Shown piece by piece: positions 35,527 through 49,600 of a DNA stretch of 64,000 nt. A program made the position numbers and the translations under genes. The notes below the pieces were generated by a model, which saw nothing but the letters and a program-made list of their open reading frames with translations, ran no database searches and was not told the DNA's origin. The stretch's first letter is position 1, and each line of letters begins with the position of its first letter. The DNA lies in NCBI GenBank assembly GCA_034190875.2, contig CM067343.1, positions 64,309,476 to 64,373,475 on the forward strand, read 5' to 3'. Source of the stretch: Urechis unicinctus (Eukaryota; Annelida; Polychaeta; Xenopneusta; Urechidae).

Positions 35527-36808
35527 ATGAATTGTGCTGAGATCCAAGAGGCGTTCGGGCTACTGAATGTGACGTCACGTCCTGTGCCGGCCTGTCCTGA
35601 TGCTGGTCTCCTGCTGAAAACAGTTTGCTCTGGGGTGTGTCATTCCGACGTGCATATAGTGGATGACGAAATCGACTTGGGTAGTGGAAAAACAGCTCGT
35701 ATGAGAGATGCAATAGGTATGATAAAATCAGTTTTTACTTATTGACCGATTAATTCATCTATATATTTAGCATTCACTTTTCTCATGCCATTAGATGACA
35801 CAATTAATGTGTATCAAAGAGATTTCCCACGGTATCGATTTTAGCATGATATTGTATATTTGTCAGGTGGACGCATATAAGGGTCTGGTTCTGGGACACG
35901 AGATCTGCGGCGAGGTGCTAGTGGTAGGGAATGAAGCGCCCGCTTCGTGTCATATACGTCCCGGAGACCACGTGATCATCTATCCCTGGAGGGGTTGTCG
36001 CAATTGTGAAGCATGCAACGCCGGGGAGAATCAGCTATGTGAGAACAACAGCATCGGGTCGACAGATATTGGGCTGGGTTCGAACAGTGGTGGTTATTCT
36101 TCCTATGTTGCTGTTCCCGAATGGGAGCTTGCTGTCAAGTTACCTGGTAATATAGCGCCCAAAATCGGCTGCATGTTACCTTGTTCCGCCCTTACAGCTT
36201 ACTGTGCCATCCAGAAAACGAAAGCTGCCCTTGACCTTGCTGTGCGCCTGCGCGGCTTTGCAAACTTGCTTGTGATTGGCTGTGGTGGCTTGGGTATGTG
36301 GGTCATCGTTCTTATCAAATCCGTGTTTTGCGATAAGAATGTGAAAGTCATTTGTGCCGATATCAGTCAGTCCAGACTCGACATAGCACTGGCACATGGG
36401 GCAGATGACGCGGTTCTGTGGAAACCAGACGCAGATGACCTTGTCGATCACACGACAATGTCAGGGTTCAACAAAATGGACGCCGCCATTGACTTCGTTG
36501 GGGGTCAAAAAACCCTATCGACCGCCATTGATTCACTTCACAGTGGTGGAGCTGTTGCTTCTGTTGGACTACATGGGGGAGAACTTAAGCTTTCCATTCC
36601 CAATTTAATATCCAGATCTATATCAATTCATGGAATACGGGTAGGAAGCATGGCTAATCTACGCAGTGTGGTCGAATTACTTTCTGTGCAAAATATAGAA
36701 AAGTATCCTCCAGTGGAATTGTGTAAACTGGATGATATCAATTCCGTGTTAGATCGTATGAGGAAAGGTCTATTGCAAGGCAGGGCTATCATCAACTTTG
36801 CTTATTGA
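35527..36808 (+). CDS. Zinc-dependent alcohol dehydrogenase family protein (ADH copy 2)
   Basis: Exon 1 is 35527-35716, exactly 190 nt as in copy 1 (donor ATAG|GTATGA). Exon 2 starts at about 35872 and ends at 36808. It has the same motif order as copy 1: CHSDVH, LGHEICG, CRNCEACNAGENQLC, IGCGGLG and ICADIS. It shares the catalytic and structural zinc ligands and the acidic residue after the second strand. The obvious acceptor (TTTGTCAG|GTGGACGC) leaves the join one base out of phase with exon 1. Either the junction carries an indel or a different acceptor is used. AATAAA lies at 37233. It is a tandem duplicate with diverged sequence. Confidence 0.88.
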
Positions 36809-37232
36809 CCTCAATACTGTTTTATTTATTGAAAATCCAACCATGTCCATTATCTTTTCTTCGCTTATAGCGTAGATATATCAATACATTACAAGTATAC
36901 AATGCAGCTATTCTTTTTTACTAATTTCTTCGCTATCAGTGAAAATCCACATTCCATTAAAGAGCCGAATTGAAAATAAATTGATGTTCACTTTGTATCA
37001 TAATGTAACTGTCATGTTGTAGTAGGCCTATATATCCCTGCGTGTGCTTATTAGTTAGTGAATTCTTAGTATTTAACCGATTCATTGTGCATGTTTTCGC
37101 TTTTCTTGGTATGTCTGTACCTTAACTTGATGAGAGTTTCTCCACATTACTTTCTTCTTTAAGATGTATATAGTTTGTTATTTGTATTTTATTATTTCCT
37201 ATTTTATTACTTTCATATTATTGTTGTTTAGA

Positions 37233-37238
37233 AATAAA
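37233..37238 (+). terminator. Polyadenylation signal of ADH copy 2
   Basis: AATAAA about 425 bp after the stop codon. Confidence 0.5.
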
Positions 37239-37259
37239 AAGATATATTTGCATTGAAAA

Positions 37260-39715
37260 ATATCTCTAACAAACTATCATTGCAATCAACCATAGCTCAT
37301 TATTAATAAGTTTGTCTCTCAGAGAAGGGTATGAAGAACTTGATAAGTAAATAATTACTTTAAACTGCGCATTTCGGCCATTCGGAGCATTATGTATTTT
37401 GTTTCCGTTTTTTGTGGATGCTAAAATGACTCATTGGAAACACCTCATAATCGATTATTAATCGATAAAGGCGCTTTGAAAACAGGCTTCTAACTTTGTG
37501 TACACAATTATTCAAATAAGTAGCGACCTGAGTAAGTGACTACGCATGCGTCTCTCAACCAATTACTGGTATTAACTCCCAAAAAGCGTCTACCATACGA
37601 CATATTGGTTTAAGATTCACGTCCCATTAAACATAAGAAATCGGACTTGACAATGGCCATAAAAATACATAGGATCACTGATTGGTCTCGTGGTTTTTTT
37701 TTAGATTTCAGTAGGGAATAGGTTTATGAAGTATTTTTTCAAAAAAGAATATTGACAATTATTGATGAAATGATAAATATTCGAAATTGGATATCCGAAA
37801 ATTCTGGCCTGTGCGAGTTATAAGTCATGTGGTTGCACTCATTTGCTCGAAATGATATTGTATCACTTCTGTCTGTCTGTGACCATAAATTAGCTAAGAG
37901 ATTGCTTTGCAGCGAAATTGTTCCTGCAATAAGGTACGCAGTTATAACGTGAAACATGAAGAATAAAAAATATTCCAGTCCATTCGGGCCACTGGTTGCC
38001 GAGTATAAATACTCATTTCTGTAAGAGAAGAGTCATTAGTTATCTGCCGGGGAGAGTCGGGTTCCTACAATTTTACAATGAAAACAATGAAAAAATAATT
38101 GACCCTCCCCAAAATTGAAGTAAAATTTGTTTTAACCCTTCTCCTACCACACTAATCATTTCATTTGAGAAATAATATGCAATTTCAACTGTATTTTTTT
38201 AAATACCTTTTTTAAAAGAAGTTTTTTGGAAACACTGATTTTACCTCAATTTTAAGCTTAGCTGTTCAGCAGAGCTTATATATGCGACAAGTCTGTCTGT
38301 CCGTCTGTTCGTTAAGTTTTGATTGCACAATTAGCTCTGAAGCAAACTTGCAGCCCAAATCATACACATACCTCATCTACGTTAACATCCTTGCAATCTA
38401 AGAATCAAATCTGCATGGCTTTGACCCCTGACCTATTAAATTTAGACAAGGTTCAAGTTCTGATGAGACCTTTAAGGTGCATTTATTAAAAGACCATCGA
38501 AATTCCGTTATGACAAAAAATCAATCGATTCCCTACTAGGTTAAGTAATGATTAAAAAATCATAGATGATTTTGTGTTTCCGGTTACATGTTAGGATTAT
38601 AAACGATTCATTTTAACACAGAAATGGGATAAAAAATTGTACACAATCGTCGAAAAATGCATCTTTAAATAAGAGAAGTTGTCCGTGTAAAAAGGGAATG
38701 CATGTACCTGTTACTCGGAACGCCAATTGAACTCAACTAAATGAATATCATTGCCAATACAAATCAGTCAGTTAAACCAGTTTCACGGTAGATATTTGAT
38801 GAGTTTTGGAAAGTAAATTTCACGCTGTTAAATTCTTTTAGAAAATCTTAGCATCTTCATTTCGACAGCGTGGGTTTCACAGACCAGTCTCCGAAACGCT
38901 TTTGCACCAAGTGGGTGGTGGCAACATAGGGAAGTTGTCTAAGCATCACAACCATCCCCATCCACCATCGTCCATTATCACCTCATCGTTCAATGTGACG
39001 TGAATATCGGTTTCATATTCATGCATGACTTAGTATAAAATATATTATGAAGTAGGACCCTCCCCGACAGATAAATAATGAACGTCCCCAAAGTGAATTG
39101 ACATTTTGTGGAGGCCTCCGAATAATGGCGGTACTGATTTTTCATATATCATAAATTTTTTTTAGTTATCAGGGACCAATCATATCGTAAATATATATTT
39201 AGGTATGATTATAATAGGCTGAAGGCTTTGGTAAAAAAGTATCATTTAATATACTTGTAATCCAAGCGCTGTCGTAGATATCGTGTTTAAGTCTCCTCAA
39301 CCCTCAGCCGTGTAATACCCTTTGCCTCGTAATCCCCCTGAAAAGGGCGCCTATGGATCACACGGTCTTCTTGCCTGGGCACCAGCACCAAACTTTCTTG
39401 GGTAATGTATTTGAAAATCCTAGCACAACATTTTGAACATATGTAACGAAGGTCTGTAATAAGTTTAGCAAGTTCCAATAGACAGGCCGTAGCTATATCA
39501 AACTCAACAATTGGGAGCAAAACCGAGAAATCTCTACAACACATCAAATTAGAATAAACAGTATGGTCTGTAGTTCAGGTGTGAATCTCAAAGGGATAGC
39601 GACCTACAACTACTGCAACATAGGAATTTTATTCTTAGTTTGATTGGGTATGCAGTGTTTTCGGAATATGCCCAACATCCAAGATGACAATAAATGGCCG
39701 GATTACATTAAAAAA
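37260..39715. other. Intergenic region between ADH copy 2 and the 3' end of the MITF-type gene
   Basis: The two genes converge here. The only feature recognised is the MITE-like element at 38472-38668. Confidence 0.5.
38472..38668. mobile_element. Short MITE-like element, same family as 4837-5193
   Basis: TTAA at both ends (38472-38475 and 38665-38668). The left end GGTGCATTTATT and right end AAAAATGCATCT form imperfect inverted repeats. Interior blocks match the copy at 4.8 kb (CATCGAAATTC near the left end, TCGATTCCCTAC, AGGATTATAAAC), but this copy is shorter by an internal deletion. Confidence 0.7.
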
Positions 39716-39721
39716 TATATC

Positions 39722-39727
39722 TTTATT
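39722..39727 (-). terminator. Polyadenylation signal of the MITF-type gene
   Basis: TTTATT on the plus strand (AATAAA on minus), about 930 bp after the stop codon. It implies a 3'UTR of about 0.95 kb. Confidence 0.6.
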
Positions 39728-40657
39728 GCATATGTCTGATAGTTTACACAGACTGTCAGTCCTTTGTACAAATATACTTAACACAAACAATATCAGTCTG
39801 ATATCAAATAAATGGTTAACAATTTCCTTTGGACACATTTCATGATCAACATTTCCAGCTTTATGCTCCCAAATTTAAATTGGAAAACATCTAGATACAT
39901 CAACTTAAGGTTCAAAATAAACACGTTTGTACATAAGGAAACAACTGACGCTTATGGTAATGCATAGGTCATAACGAGGTTAAGTAACATTGGTATAGAC
40001 TAAAAGTATGATATAACGTCATGATGTCAATATGACGTTATGATCCGAATGATTTGAAATCAGAACCGAATGAACAAACACGATTGGTCGGAACAACTAA
40101 CGAAAGTTGGATAAAAAGCGATGAAAGAGACTAACATTATTTGGATGAGAAATTGAAAATATACTCACTTTGATTTCACATCACACACGCCTTAGAGGCG
40201 TTTAAGGTTAAGAATAAACTAGAGTTCAAACGCTGAATCACTAGGAGGAAAACATACACTTCATTAATAGCTATAGCCTGAGGAGCAGCCTAATGAACAT
40301 GCTCTCGTAAAAGAGCAGATGTATTGGGGTAAAGTGAATATGTACATTAACAAGGGTCGACTGGAGTACACAAGGAGATTGCCAACAACAAAAAACAGCT
40401 GCACCAACTAAAATCATTTGAGTAAAAACATTGTCCCGGGTTGTCTACAACATCCCATGGTACAAACAGCAAGAGGGTGAGCATCAAGAAAGCACCCCAG
40501 CATTTGCTCACTGTGACACTTAATGTTCAGTTCAGCACAGAGAATGGGTTTCTACGAAAGATGGCATGGAAGCAAGAAGCTTCTGACTGTCTGCGTTTAA
40601 AACACATGAAGTATGATTACGAGGCGAGGAGGGTGTGACTTGGACGGGGAGGGTAGT

Positions 40658-43600
40658 TTAGGAGAACATATCGTCCATACTCTGTGAGATACCGAGCACA
40701 GCCTGGCACGATTCTGACATCATCGGGTCGACGGCAGTGACCACTGGAGACGTGTCAAGGTCATCCATCAGCTCGTCTGGTATGGATGCTGGCAGACTGA
40801 GTGGTGTTACTACATCCTCAGAGGGCTCCTGCTTCACCCCTCTGTATTCTGGTGTCTGACGGAGGACGTCAGCCAGCAGCTCTGATGAGTTGGAGCTGCC
40901 ATCGATAGTGGGGTGCGAGATGCCGTGAGACTTCATGAGCATCTCCAGCTCCTGTCACACACCCACGCAATCACTTCAACATGGTGACCAAGCAATATCA
41001 ACCTGACAAGAGCAGTGATAAAACACAAGAATATCGTCTTCCCCTATACCCCACTAACGTCATGATCCACAATACAGACTCCCACGACAGCTAACACATT
41101 GAAACATTACACCCAATTAGGAATCAGTACAATGATGTCACAATGCTTGTGTTGGCGGGATGGGAGTGTAAGAGGAGTGCTCACCTGGATACGGAGCAGC
41201 ATCTTGCGGTTGGTGGTGGTGAGCTGTCTCTGCCGGTCTTCCAGACCCTGCACTCGATCCTGATCCCGTCTCAACTTACGGATATAGTCAACGGATGCCT
41301 TCAGAATGGAACCCTTGTTGTTTCGAGAATCACTGCAGAGAAACAAGAAAAAGGTAAGACAGGTGTTCTTGCTATGTGTGTAAGAAGGCTGGATGAGGGA
41401 GGAGAGGAAGGACTTACGGGTCGGTGGAGAACTTGGGGACGAGCGTCCCTAACTCTTTGATGCGGTCGTTGATATTGAATCTTCGCCGTCGCTCAACTAC
41501 ACACAACATCATTAACAGTGAAAGAAACTGAGAAACACTGAAAGCCTCAAGTAAAACATGACTGTAACATCACTCTGATGCCCTAGCATCATCAACTCTC
41601 TCTGATGCCCTAGCATCAACAACTCACTCTGATGCCCTAGCATCATCAACTCACTCTGATGCCCTAGCATCAACAACTCACTCTGATGCCCTAGCATCAA
41701 CAACTCACTCACTCTGCATCATCAACCACTCTGATGCCCTCATCAACTCACTCTGATGCCCTAGACAACTCACTCTGATGCCCTAGCATCAACAACTCAC
41801 TCTGATGCCCTAGCATCAACAACTCACTCTGATGCCCTAGCATCAACTCACTCTGATGCCCTAGACAACTCACTCTGATGCCCTAGCATCATCAACTCAC
41901 TCTGATGCCCTAGCATCATCAACTCACTCTGATGCCCTAGCATCAACAACTCACTCTGATGCCCTAGCATCATCAACTCACTCTGATGCCCTAGCATCAA
42001 CAACTCACTCTGATGCCCTAGCATCAACAACTCACTCTGATGCCCTAGCATCATCAACTCACTCTGATGCCCTAGACAACTCACTCTGATGCCCTAGCCT
42101 CATCAACTCACTCTGATGCCCTAGCATCATCAACTCACTCTGATGCCCTAGCATCAACAACTCACTCTGATGCCCTAGCATCATCAACTCACTCTGATGC
42201 CCTAGCATCAACAACTCACTCTGATTGTGGTTGTCTTTCTTCTGCCGCTCCTTGGCCCACATCCTGGCCTCATCATCTGTCATGAATGCCGGGGCTGCCT
42301 CTCTCTGACGCCCTCCACGTCGTGACGGAGTGCGCTCCTCCGGACATGAAGCCGAGGACTTCTCGGAGAAGCCAGTCATGTTGACGGTGCTGCCCCCTGG
42401 ACTCGTTGCCTCGTAGAGGTGATCCAGGTAGGTGTTGGCATGATGGGGCAGCTGCAGTGGGATACAGAGGCAGAGTTAAGACAGTGGCAGTGAAACACAA
42501 CAAGTTCAGCAACAAGAACCACGTCCCTCAGACACACAGGCTCATACAATGATAACTTATTAACTATATACAATAGATTGATGACTGTGAAAGATGGTCA
42601 ACCTCAAAGAAAATGTTGACATTTTGCAACATGATGGTGACTCGATTATCAAGAGCTAATGACAACTTGAACAACCACACCCCGGATTCACTGCACCACA
42701 ATGACAAACAGACTGTGAAAATGAAAATAAACTCTAGTTATTAGCCTTGTGAGGAATACCCATGCTCACCATATGAAAAGTGTCGAGATAGGTGTTAGTA
42801 CCCGGCCTGACCCACCCACTCACTCATATCTCATATCAAAGCGCTTAACTTTCACTTCACACATCCTGCTGTGGCCACATACCCATGGGAAAACCTCATA
42901 CGGAACTTGAAGGATTATATATGCATACATGGCCATGCGAGGCATCGCCACCCAGCCCAGATATAATGCAAAGCGTATCATATGGCGTATATTTCCGTTT
43001 CCTTCAGTTGTCGTGCCAATACATATTGTCTGTGCTATTTTCATTGGGCACACTGATCAGGTTGCGGTATTTGGCAAGAGGAGACTGCGTGGAGATGTGC
43101 AGGATGAGTGCAACTAGACACTTACCGTATGAGATACCTGAGTGAATGGGTCGACGAGGTCTGAGTCGTTCGTTGCATCCACGGACTCGAGGCTGATTAT
43201 GTCACCAATGTCATGCAGAAGGTCATCTACCTGTAACCAAGGTCAAAGCCGATAGGATACACTTCAATGAATGACTATGTGAGTACGTCACCGATCATCC
43301 CCATCCCCACGACGCCTTCACTCGTAACCATGGAGACCATAACCTCCATGCATGCTTCAGCATCCCCACGCCACCCATCCAGATAGCCGGCTTACCATTG
43401 CTCCCTGTGACAGGAGCCGGATGTTGGCTAGCTCGGAGAAGGACAGATGAGATCCTGTGGTGGGCGCTGATATACTCCTGTTAAGATAGGGAAGCAGCCC
43501 TGCTGTACTAGCGCGAGTCCGACGCGCCGTTCGCGCGACGACCCGCTGCGCGTCGTCCGGCATAGCAGCGGATGATGAGGTGGATGACGATGAAGTGTCG

Positions 43601-46600
43601 TCCGGCGACACGGAGTACGGGGAGGGTGATGACCCTCCATTGGCCGGCATGGTCCCAACAGTGGCCGCGGCGCGAGTAGAGAATGGATAGCGCGGGAGTG
43701 GGAGGGGCCGGACATTAGTCAGGCAGGGGCGGACCGCTCTTGTGGTGTCGATCAGATACAAGTCATTAAGGTCATCTTGTCAAAGTCCGCTTCTCAAGAC
43801 ACCGAAATCCGATAGGCAACCGATGAACTATTGCTGAGTAAATCAATAAGGAAACTCAAACATGACAGTCCAACATTGGCGTTATTCAGCCATGTCAACA
43901 ACTTCAGGAAGTTCACGAGCTTTACAGAAGCGCGAGTAAAGGTGAGCTTTACAGAAGCGCGAGTAAAGGTAAGCTTTACAGAAGCGCGAGTAAAGGTGAG
44001 CTTTACAGAAGCGCGAGTAAAGGTGAGCTTTACAGAAGCGCGAGTAAAGGTGAGCTTTACAGAAGCGCGAGTAAAGGTGAGCTTTACAGAAGCGCGAGTA
44101 AAGGTGAGCTTTACAGAAGCGCGAGTAAAGGTGAGCTTTACAGAAGCGCGAGTAAAGGTGAGCTTTACAGAAGCGCGAGTAAAGGTGAGCTTTACAGAAG
44201 CGCGTGAGTGAGAGACAAAAGGGGTGAGTGAGTGAGTAAATTCATGAGTGAGTAAATTCATGAGTGAGTAAATTCATGAGTGAGTGTGTGAACGAGTGAG
44301 TGAGTAAGAAAGTCAGCGAGTGAAGCTGATGACTGCATTACGGTGTATTCACCCTGCTGATACTAATGCTTGTACCTGTTCCATAAGGGCGTGGTCCACG
44401 TCAACAGCATCCATCTTATCCATCGCTTAATCATACGCATCACATTCAGCCTCATCAACTCCTAAACATCGTCAAGACCAGCGACGCGTCGCGTGGAGGT
44501 CATTAACCTCCGGCACCACAAACAGAGCCATCCGTCAACGCCACAGTCGGCGTCACCCTAGACATCATCGCTCTCAATTCTCAAGGATACAATCCATCAA
44601 AGCCCTTACTCCACGTACCATACATCTCCATCCGCCAGATCCAATTGACCAACACCAATTGTACAATCAGTGGACAGTGTCCCATCTAGGGTCAATGCGC
44701 CAGGCATGTGGGGTCGTTGGAAACCTAAGTCGACAGGCATCGTCCATCTCACACCTAACGACCCCCACCCCCCCCTCACCCCGCGCAATGCAATCTCCAC
44801 CAGACACACATATCCAAGTCTACTGATGGGATACATACCGACTCTTCTCGCTGCCTCCGTTAAACGTATCACTACAGCAGAATCCCTGCGTTCAGCGGTA
44901 ACCAACAGCACCCCGGCCCCCACCACCGACACTCCGAGTCATAATACGTCCGTCCTCTCAGACCAGTGCCTGTGCATACCCCAGTGTATTATCTACTTAA
45001 GGAAAGCAAGCCACAAGGGGTCACGATCGTTTAATAATCGCACGAACAGCCAGCAATAACGCCAGTCAAATATAACGTCAATAGCCGGGCCGAAGTGTAG
45101 AACCGAGTAAGGAGGGTCGAACTGGGTGATGATGTTCAAGAGTTGGCGGGTGAGTAGGTCACACGGGGTCAGCGCCCCAGTAGGTGTCCCTTATGTCGTG
45201 TATAGCACGAATAATCCACTAAACGTACCCACCAATGGTGTAGAGCTCTCAGAAAACCAACGTTATTTGTTGTTATTTCTGGAGAATGTAATTGCATATC
45301 CGCGTCATACGAGCCGACCTCTAGCATGCGTTCTCGTCTACAAGCTCATAGCACGCGCCTCACCACCACATCGTGGCTCCGCTCACGGTCACGACCAGGA
45401 AAGAGGTAGCACCTCCTTCTATGGACACAACGTTTCCTGCTTGCGGGGATGTTCGATGCCGACTAGAATATTCACCCTAACACTTACCCATTCTATAGCT
45501 CACACCTATATACGGTTTTTATAAATATATAATCAAGTTACTGTTTGCCAAGTTTGGAGCATCGGATTTAATCAATGACAATGGCGAGTCTAGCAGCCAA
45601 CTTCACAAGACACGGACCACATACGACGGTTAGTGGGTGAACGGGGATCAGATTCACACAACCATTGGTGCTCACTTAACTCGGCAAAAATGAAATCAAT
45701 ACTTAACCAAATAACCAAGTTACCTAACACATGTAAACTGTCCTCAACAATCCGACGGAAACTCACCTCAGAGACGCTGGTAGCGGCGCTGCTCATGCCC
45801 ATCGATGTCGGGGAGTCGGGGTCCCCGGCAGTAGGTGCCGAGCCGGGCAGTAGGGTCGCCCGCCCAATGCCACCGCCACCCAAGGTGGCGTGCAGTTCGG
45901 CCGGCAGTGAATTGATGGCGCAGTTCTTGCCATTGCCAACCCGTCGCACTTGTAGCTGTTTTTGTTGAAGATGGTAGCGAGTTGGGTGTTCCAGTTGAGT
46001 TACCTGTCACAGACAATGAACATTTATCATGGATACTGAGCGCCAATCAAGTCATACAGCTGAGTCACAACAGAGTCACCGCGTGACTGTATGTGAGGAT
46101 GGTATTGAGGAATGCACCTTGCCCATAGCACCTGTAGGAACAACCATAGTCCTCAATTAAATACAAGATGCCCTTGCAGTGAGGTCGACGATGGACGTAC
46201 AGACTTGTTGCGCACAATCCTCGGGTCTAATAACCCGACAACAGAGCGCGCTAGTTCCAAGTCAAACAAGCCATGTGGGCCACCGAGCAGGTAAATCGTC
46301 ACTTAAAATGCTTCCTTGCTGTAAAACCCTTGATTCGAGTAGCAACAAAACCTGGGCAATGCCAACTCCTCGCAGCGGCGAATATACAGGAGAGTTCCGT
46401 GCAGATGAACGTAACCAAGTGGCCAAATTAAGCTGGTACAGGGCGCAAGAAGACGATAAGCCGCGAAGAGCACGAGGAAGTGGGTATCACTGACAATGAC
46501 ATTACGGGTAGGTGAGCTGAGGACAAGGGGGTTATATCTCCCAGGAGCGGGGTGAGACGAGATCAACGCGAAGTTCGCTCAGAGTACAACCGCTGTGACC

Positions 46601-49600
46601 AGGTGTATCAGCGCTTGGTGACTAGCCAATGACCCCACAGGATGGCCAGGACTGCTCCACTAACTTATGTCATTCATACACGCGATGAAAGCTTCTATGT
46701 AAACTGGCCGTTAAGTATATTCATAACAACTTACACATTTAACTGATGGGGAAAAAGTGGAAGAAGTGAGTTAATGGGGAGTCACGTCCTGGAGGGAGGC
46801 GCATCATATTTCATGCCACTAAAGCTGTACTAAAGTAAGACTGCTGTAAACTGTAGGCCAATCAATGATTTACGCTGGAGACATGGCAGCCGAATCAAGG
46901 TCATCATTCCGTACTACTCGTGGTCAATTAAAGAGAAGAGGTGTTGACAAGAACAGGGCGCTGCTTAGATCTGGGGTACCACGTCCCCACCATCTGGGCT
47001 ATCCAATGTAATGACGCGTGAATGGGTGATAAGGTGAGCGTGTGCTTTATATGCAATACATCAAAGCAGTGATAGGTGTAGGGAGAGACGGTATGCCGGC
47101 GGAGTGATGGGGAAGGCTGTGTGCTGAGGAAACGATCGGGAGTTGGTTGCTGAAGACAGAGAATATACAGCACCCCAATATTCTACCAGCCTCACGCCAG
47201 TGGTTACCCAAGCTATAGAGTAGTTAATGGAGCCAATCTACCTGCATTCTTGGCGGTGGAGTAAATCACAGTGCCCCCTGTGAATGGAGCTTGGGATTGA
47301 GTGGTGGCAAAGCGTTCACCAGGAGAGGGGTGGGGTGGGGAGGTTGAAAGGGGGGGGAGGGGGCACAGCATACGTCACGTTCTGACAATCAAACAAAATT
47401 CCAGTCTACCTCTTCTCCCTTCAGCCAAATTTCCATTGGGTATAGATGGGCGGTTTTTTTAAATATGCACCTTTAACAAGGCCTGTGCTCGAGTGCAAAT
47501 AGTCACCAGATCACCGGCGGACTAGTGGCGATCATAATGACTGTTACTGTTGCATTGATGGCTACGATGGCTTTTCTGGCATGATATGTTTGCTCACCTT
47601 GGAAACTGATTGTTGGGCAGGTGGAAGAGCACTTTCCATGGCGACAAATGTGGGCACTTCGATGGCTGTGCTCTGCGCCATGGCGACGTCGGCGTGAGAA
47701 CGAGACTGCTGTTGAAGCAGTTGCTGTCGTTCTTGCTCGGCCAACTTATTCCGTTCCAAATCCATCCTCTGGTTGAAGCGCAAGTTACGGAACGGAAGTG
47801 ACTTGGCCATGGCGGGAGCGTTGGAGGCTGTGGTCGTCTGTGACTGCGATATGACCTTGGGCGACGCCAGCTCACCTTGGCTGTAAGCAATGCAAATGAT
47901 GGCTGATAAATACAGGTTCACAGCATAATATATTCACACATTTCGATGACGATATGTAAAATACATATGGCAAGTAATGCCGCGAATATCAGACGAACGA
48001 TTAAATACTAGTAAGTCCATCATCCTCTAGAGCACAACTCGCCCCAGCGATAACTGCGCTAGTCGAATTATCGGAAAACAATATCGCTGACTCCATATCC
48101 GTGCTTTATCACTGCTGAAGCAGCACTTGACACATTTCAAGATGACAGCTTCCCTCAAAATATACAAAACTTTCATTCTAGTCACTGAAGGTTTGGAGTC
48201 GGCGCTGGCCGAACGAACGCGGCACGACTCGGGCAACACAAACCGGCTAATTACTTAAGTACTCCTATCAGGTGACGATTAGAAGATGAAGTGGAAGGCG
48301 GGTCCCGTAAGACGCACATGGCAACGACACGAGCAGTGTCAACTCGCTACCTCTAGTCATAACAAACAACTCGCTACCTCCAGATGCCAAGATAGAACAC
48401 CGTGTTGTTTAAGCCAAGCGGAGAAGCCACTCAGCAGTGTCACTGGTCTACCTGTTGAGGTGATCCCATCCGGACACGAGCCAACTCCAACCGGCCATCT
48501 CCACCAATCTCTACTCACGAATCACCTGACGGAACGGATCCGGATGAAGTCGATCAGTGCCACACTCATTTCGTTCAGACACTTACACTTTTCCGTAACC
48601 ATGGTAACGGCCCAAAGTCCACATAGCTATGAAACGATAGTGTGAATGCTAATAACGAGAACTATAGGATGACAAATATAGTCAAACACCTTGTGCATTG
48701 ACGGTGTTCTCAATGTCAATCGGAATGGCTATAAATAGCTGCGCCATTTACGTGTATCGTCACAAGGCGATGACGGTGAGGTGTTTTAGCAGCAGAGATA
48801 GGAACACGTAAGGCGATATAGCGACGCGTCGCAGCGTCATGCTATTTCAAAGGCACGGGTGCAATGGACACACGCACTAAACGGACTTGAACGTCACGTG
48901 GGCGGTGGTAGGCCCAGGATAGAGTTAGAAAAAAAAATAATACCAACAAATTGTAAACAAAGCAAGAATAACGCCCCGCCCTCGCGGCGACACAGGAAAC
49001 CTTCGCCCACAAACAGAGGTCCACTCTTTCATGAGACATGGAAGAGATCGCAAAAGGAACGCTAGTGACGCAATGAATACTCGAGAAAAGCAGGAAGAAA
49101 GATATAACCCTGTATACGACATGCCACGGGAGAAGTACACCTGACGAGTGTGTGTTTGTGTACATATACAGCTTTCATTCTTGTACGTACAATTAATTTA
49201 TCGATGACGCCTGTTGCGTTGTCAAAATACATGTTTTGTCGATGTTGCTGGGCTGACAAGCAGATGGTCTGGGACCAAGCTAATGCAGTGCAGGCAGTGC
49301 CGGGACACGCGACTGGTTGCGGTCGCCTCGAAACTCGCTCTGTTATCTATAGAGATGTACGCGAGCCCAGTTGTCGCGTAAATAAAAAAGGCTTTGCTTG
49401 CAACGTCTGTTGCTCGCGTAAGCGCAGTTCATTGAGGAAGCATAAGGTTAGCTTCTCGTCATACGAACAGACCTAAATCTAAAACACCGCCATCAGTCAA
49501 GATGCTGTTCCCCAACCCAACGCTAAAAACAATTGTTGACAATGGTATGACTCATGGTCACAACGAATATGCTGCCATAACAAGAATAGACGAAATCCCC

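Noticed and set aside
41848..42220. Repeated SELLMLGHQ peptide continuing from the MITF basic-region exon
   Set aside because: This is intron read-through into the donor-copying array. The exon must splice at 42220 to complete DNHNQIERRRR.
43794..44261. Open frames on both strands with repeated SFTEARVKV or its antisense TRASVKLTF
   Set aside because: Both come from the 27-bp array; coding on both strands at once is an artefact of the period.
44606..45059. Overlapping open frames of 108 and 129 codons on opposite strands
   Set aside because: No conserved motif; they lie in a MITF intron and show no phase-compatible splice sites.
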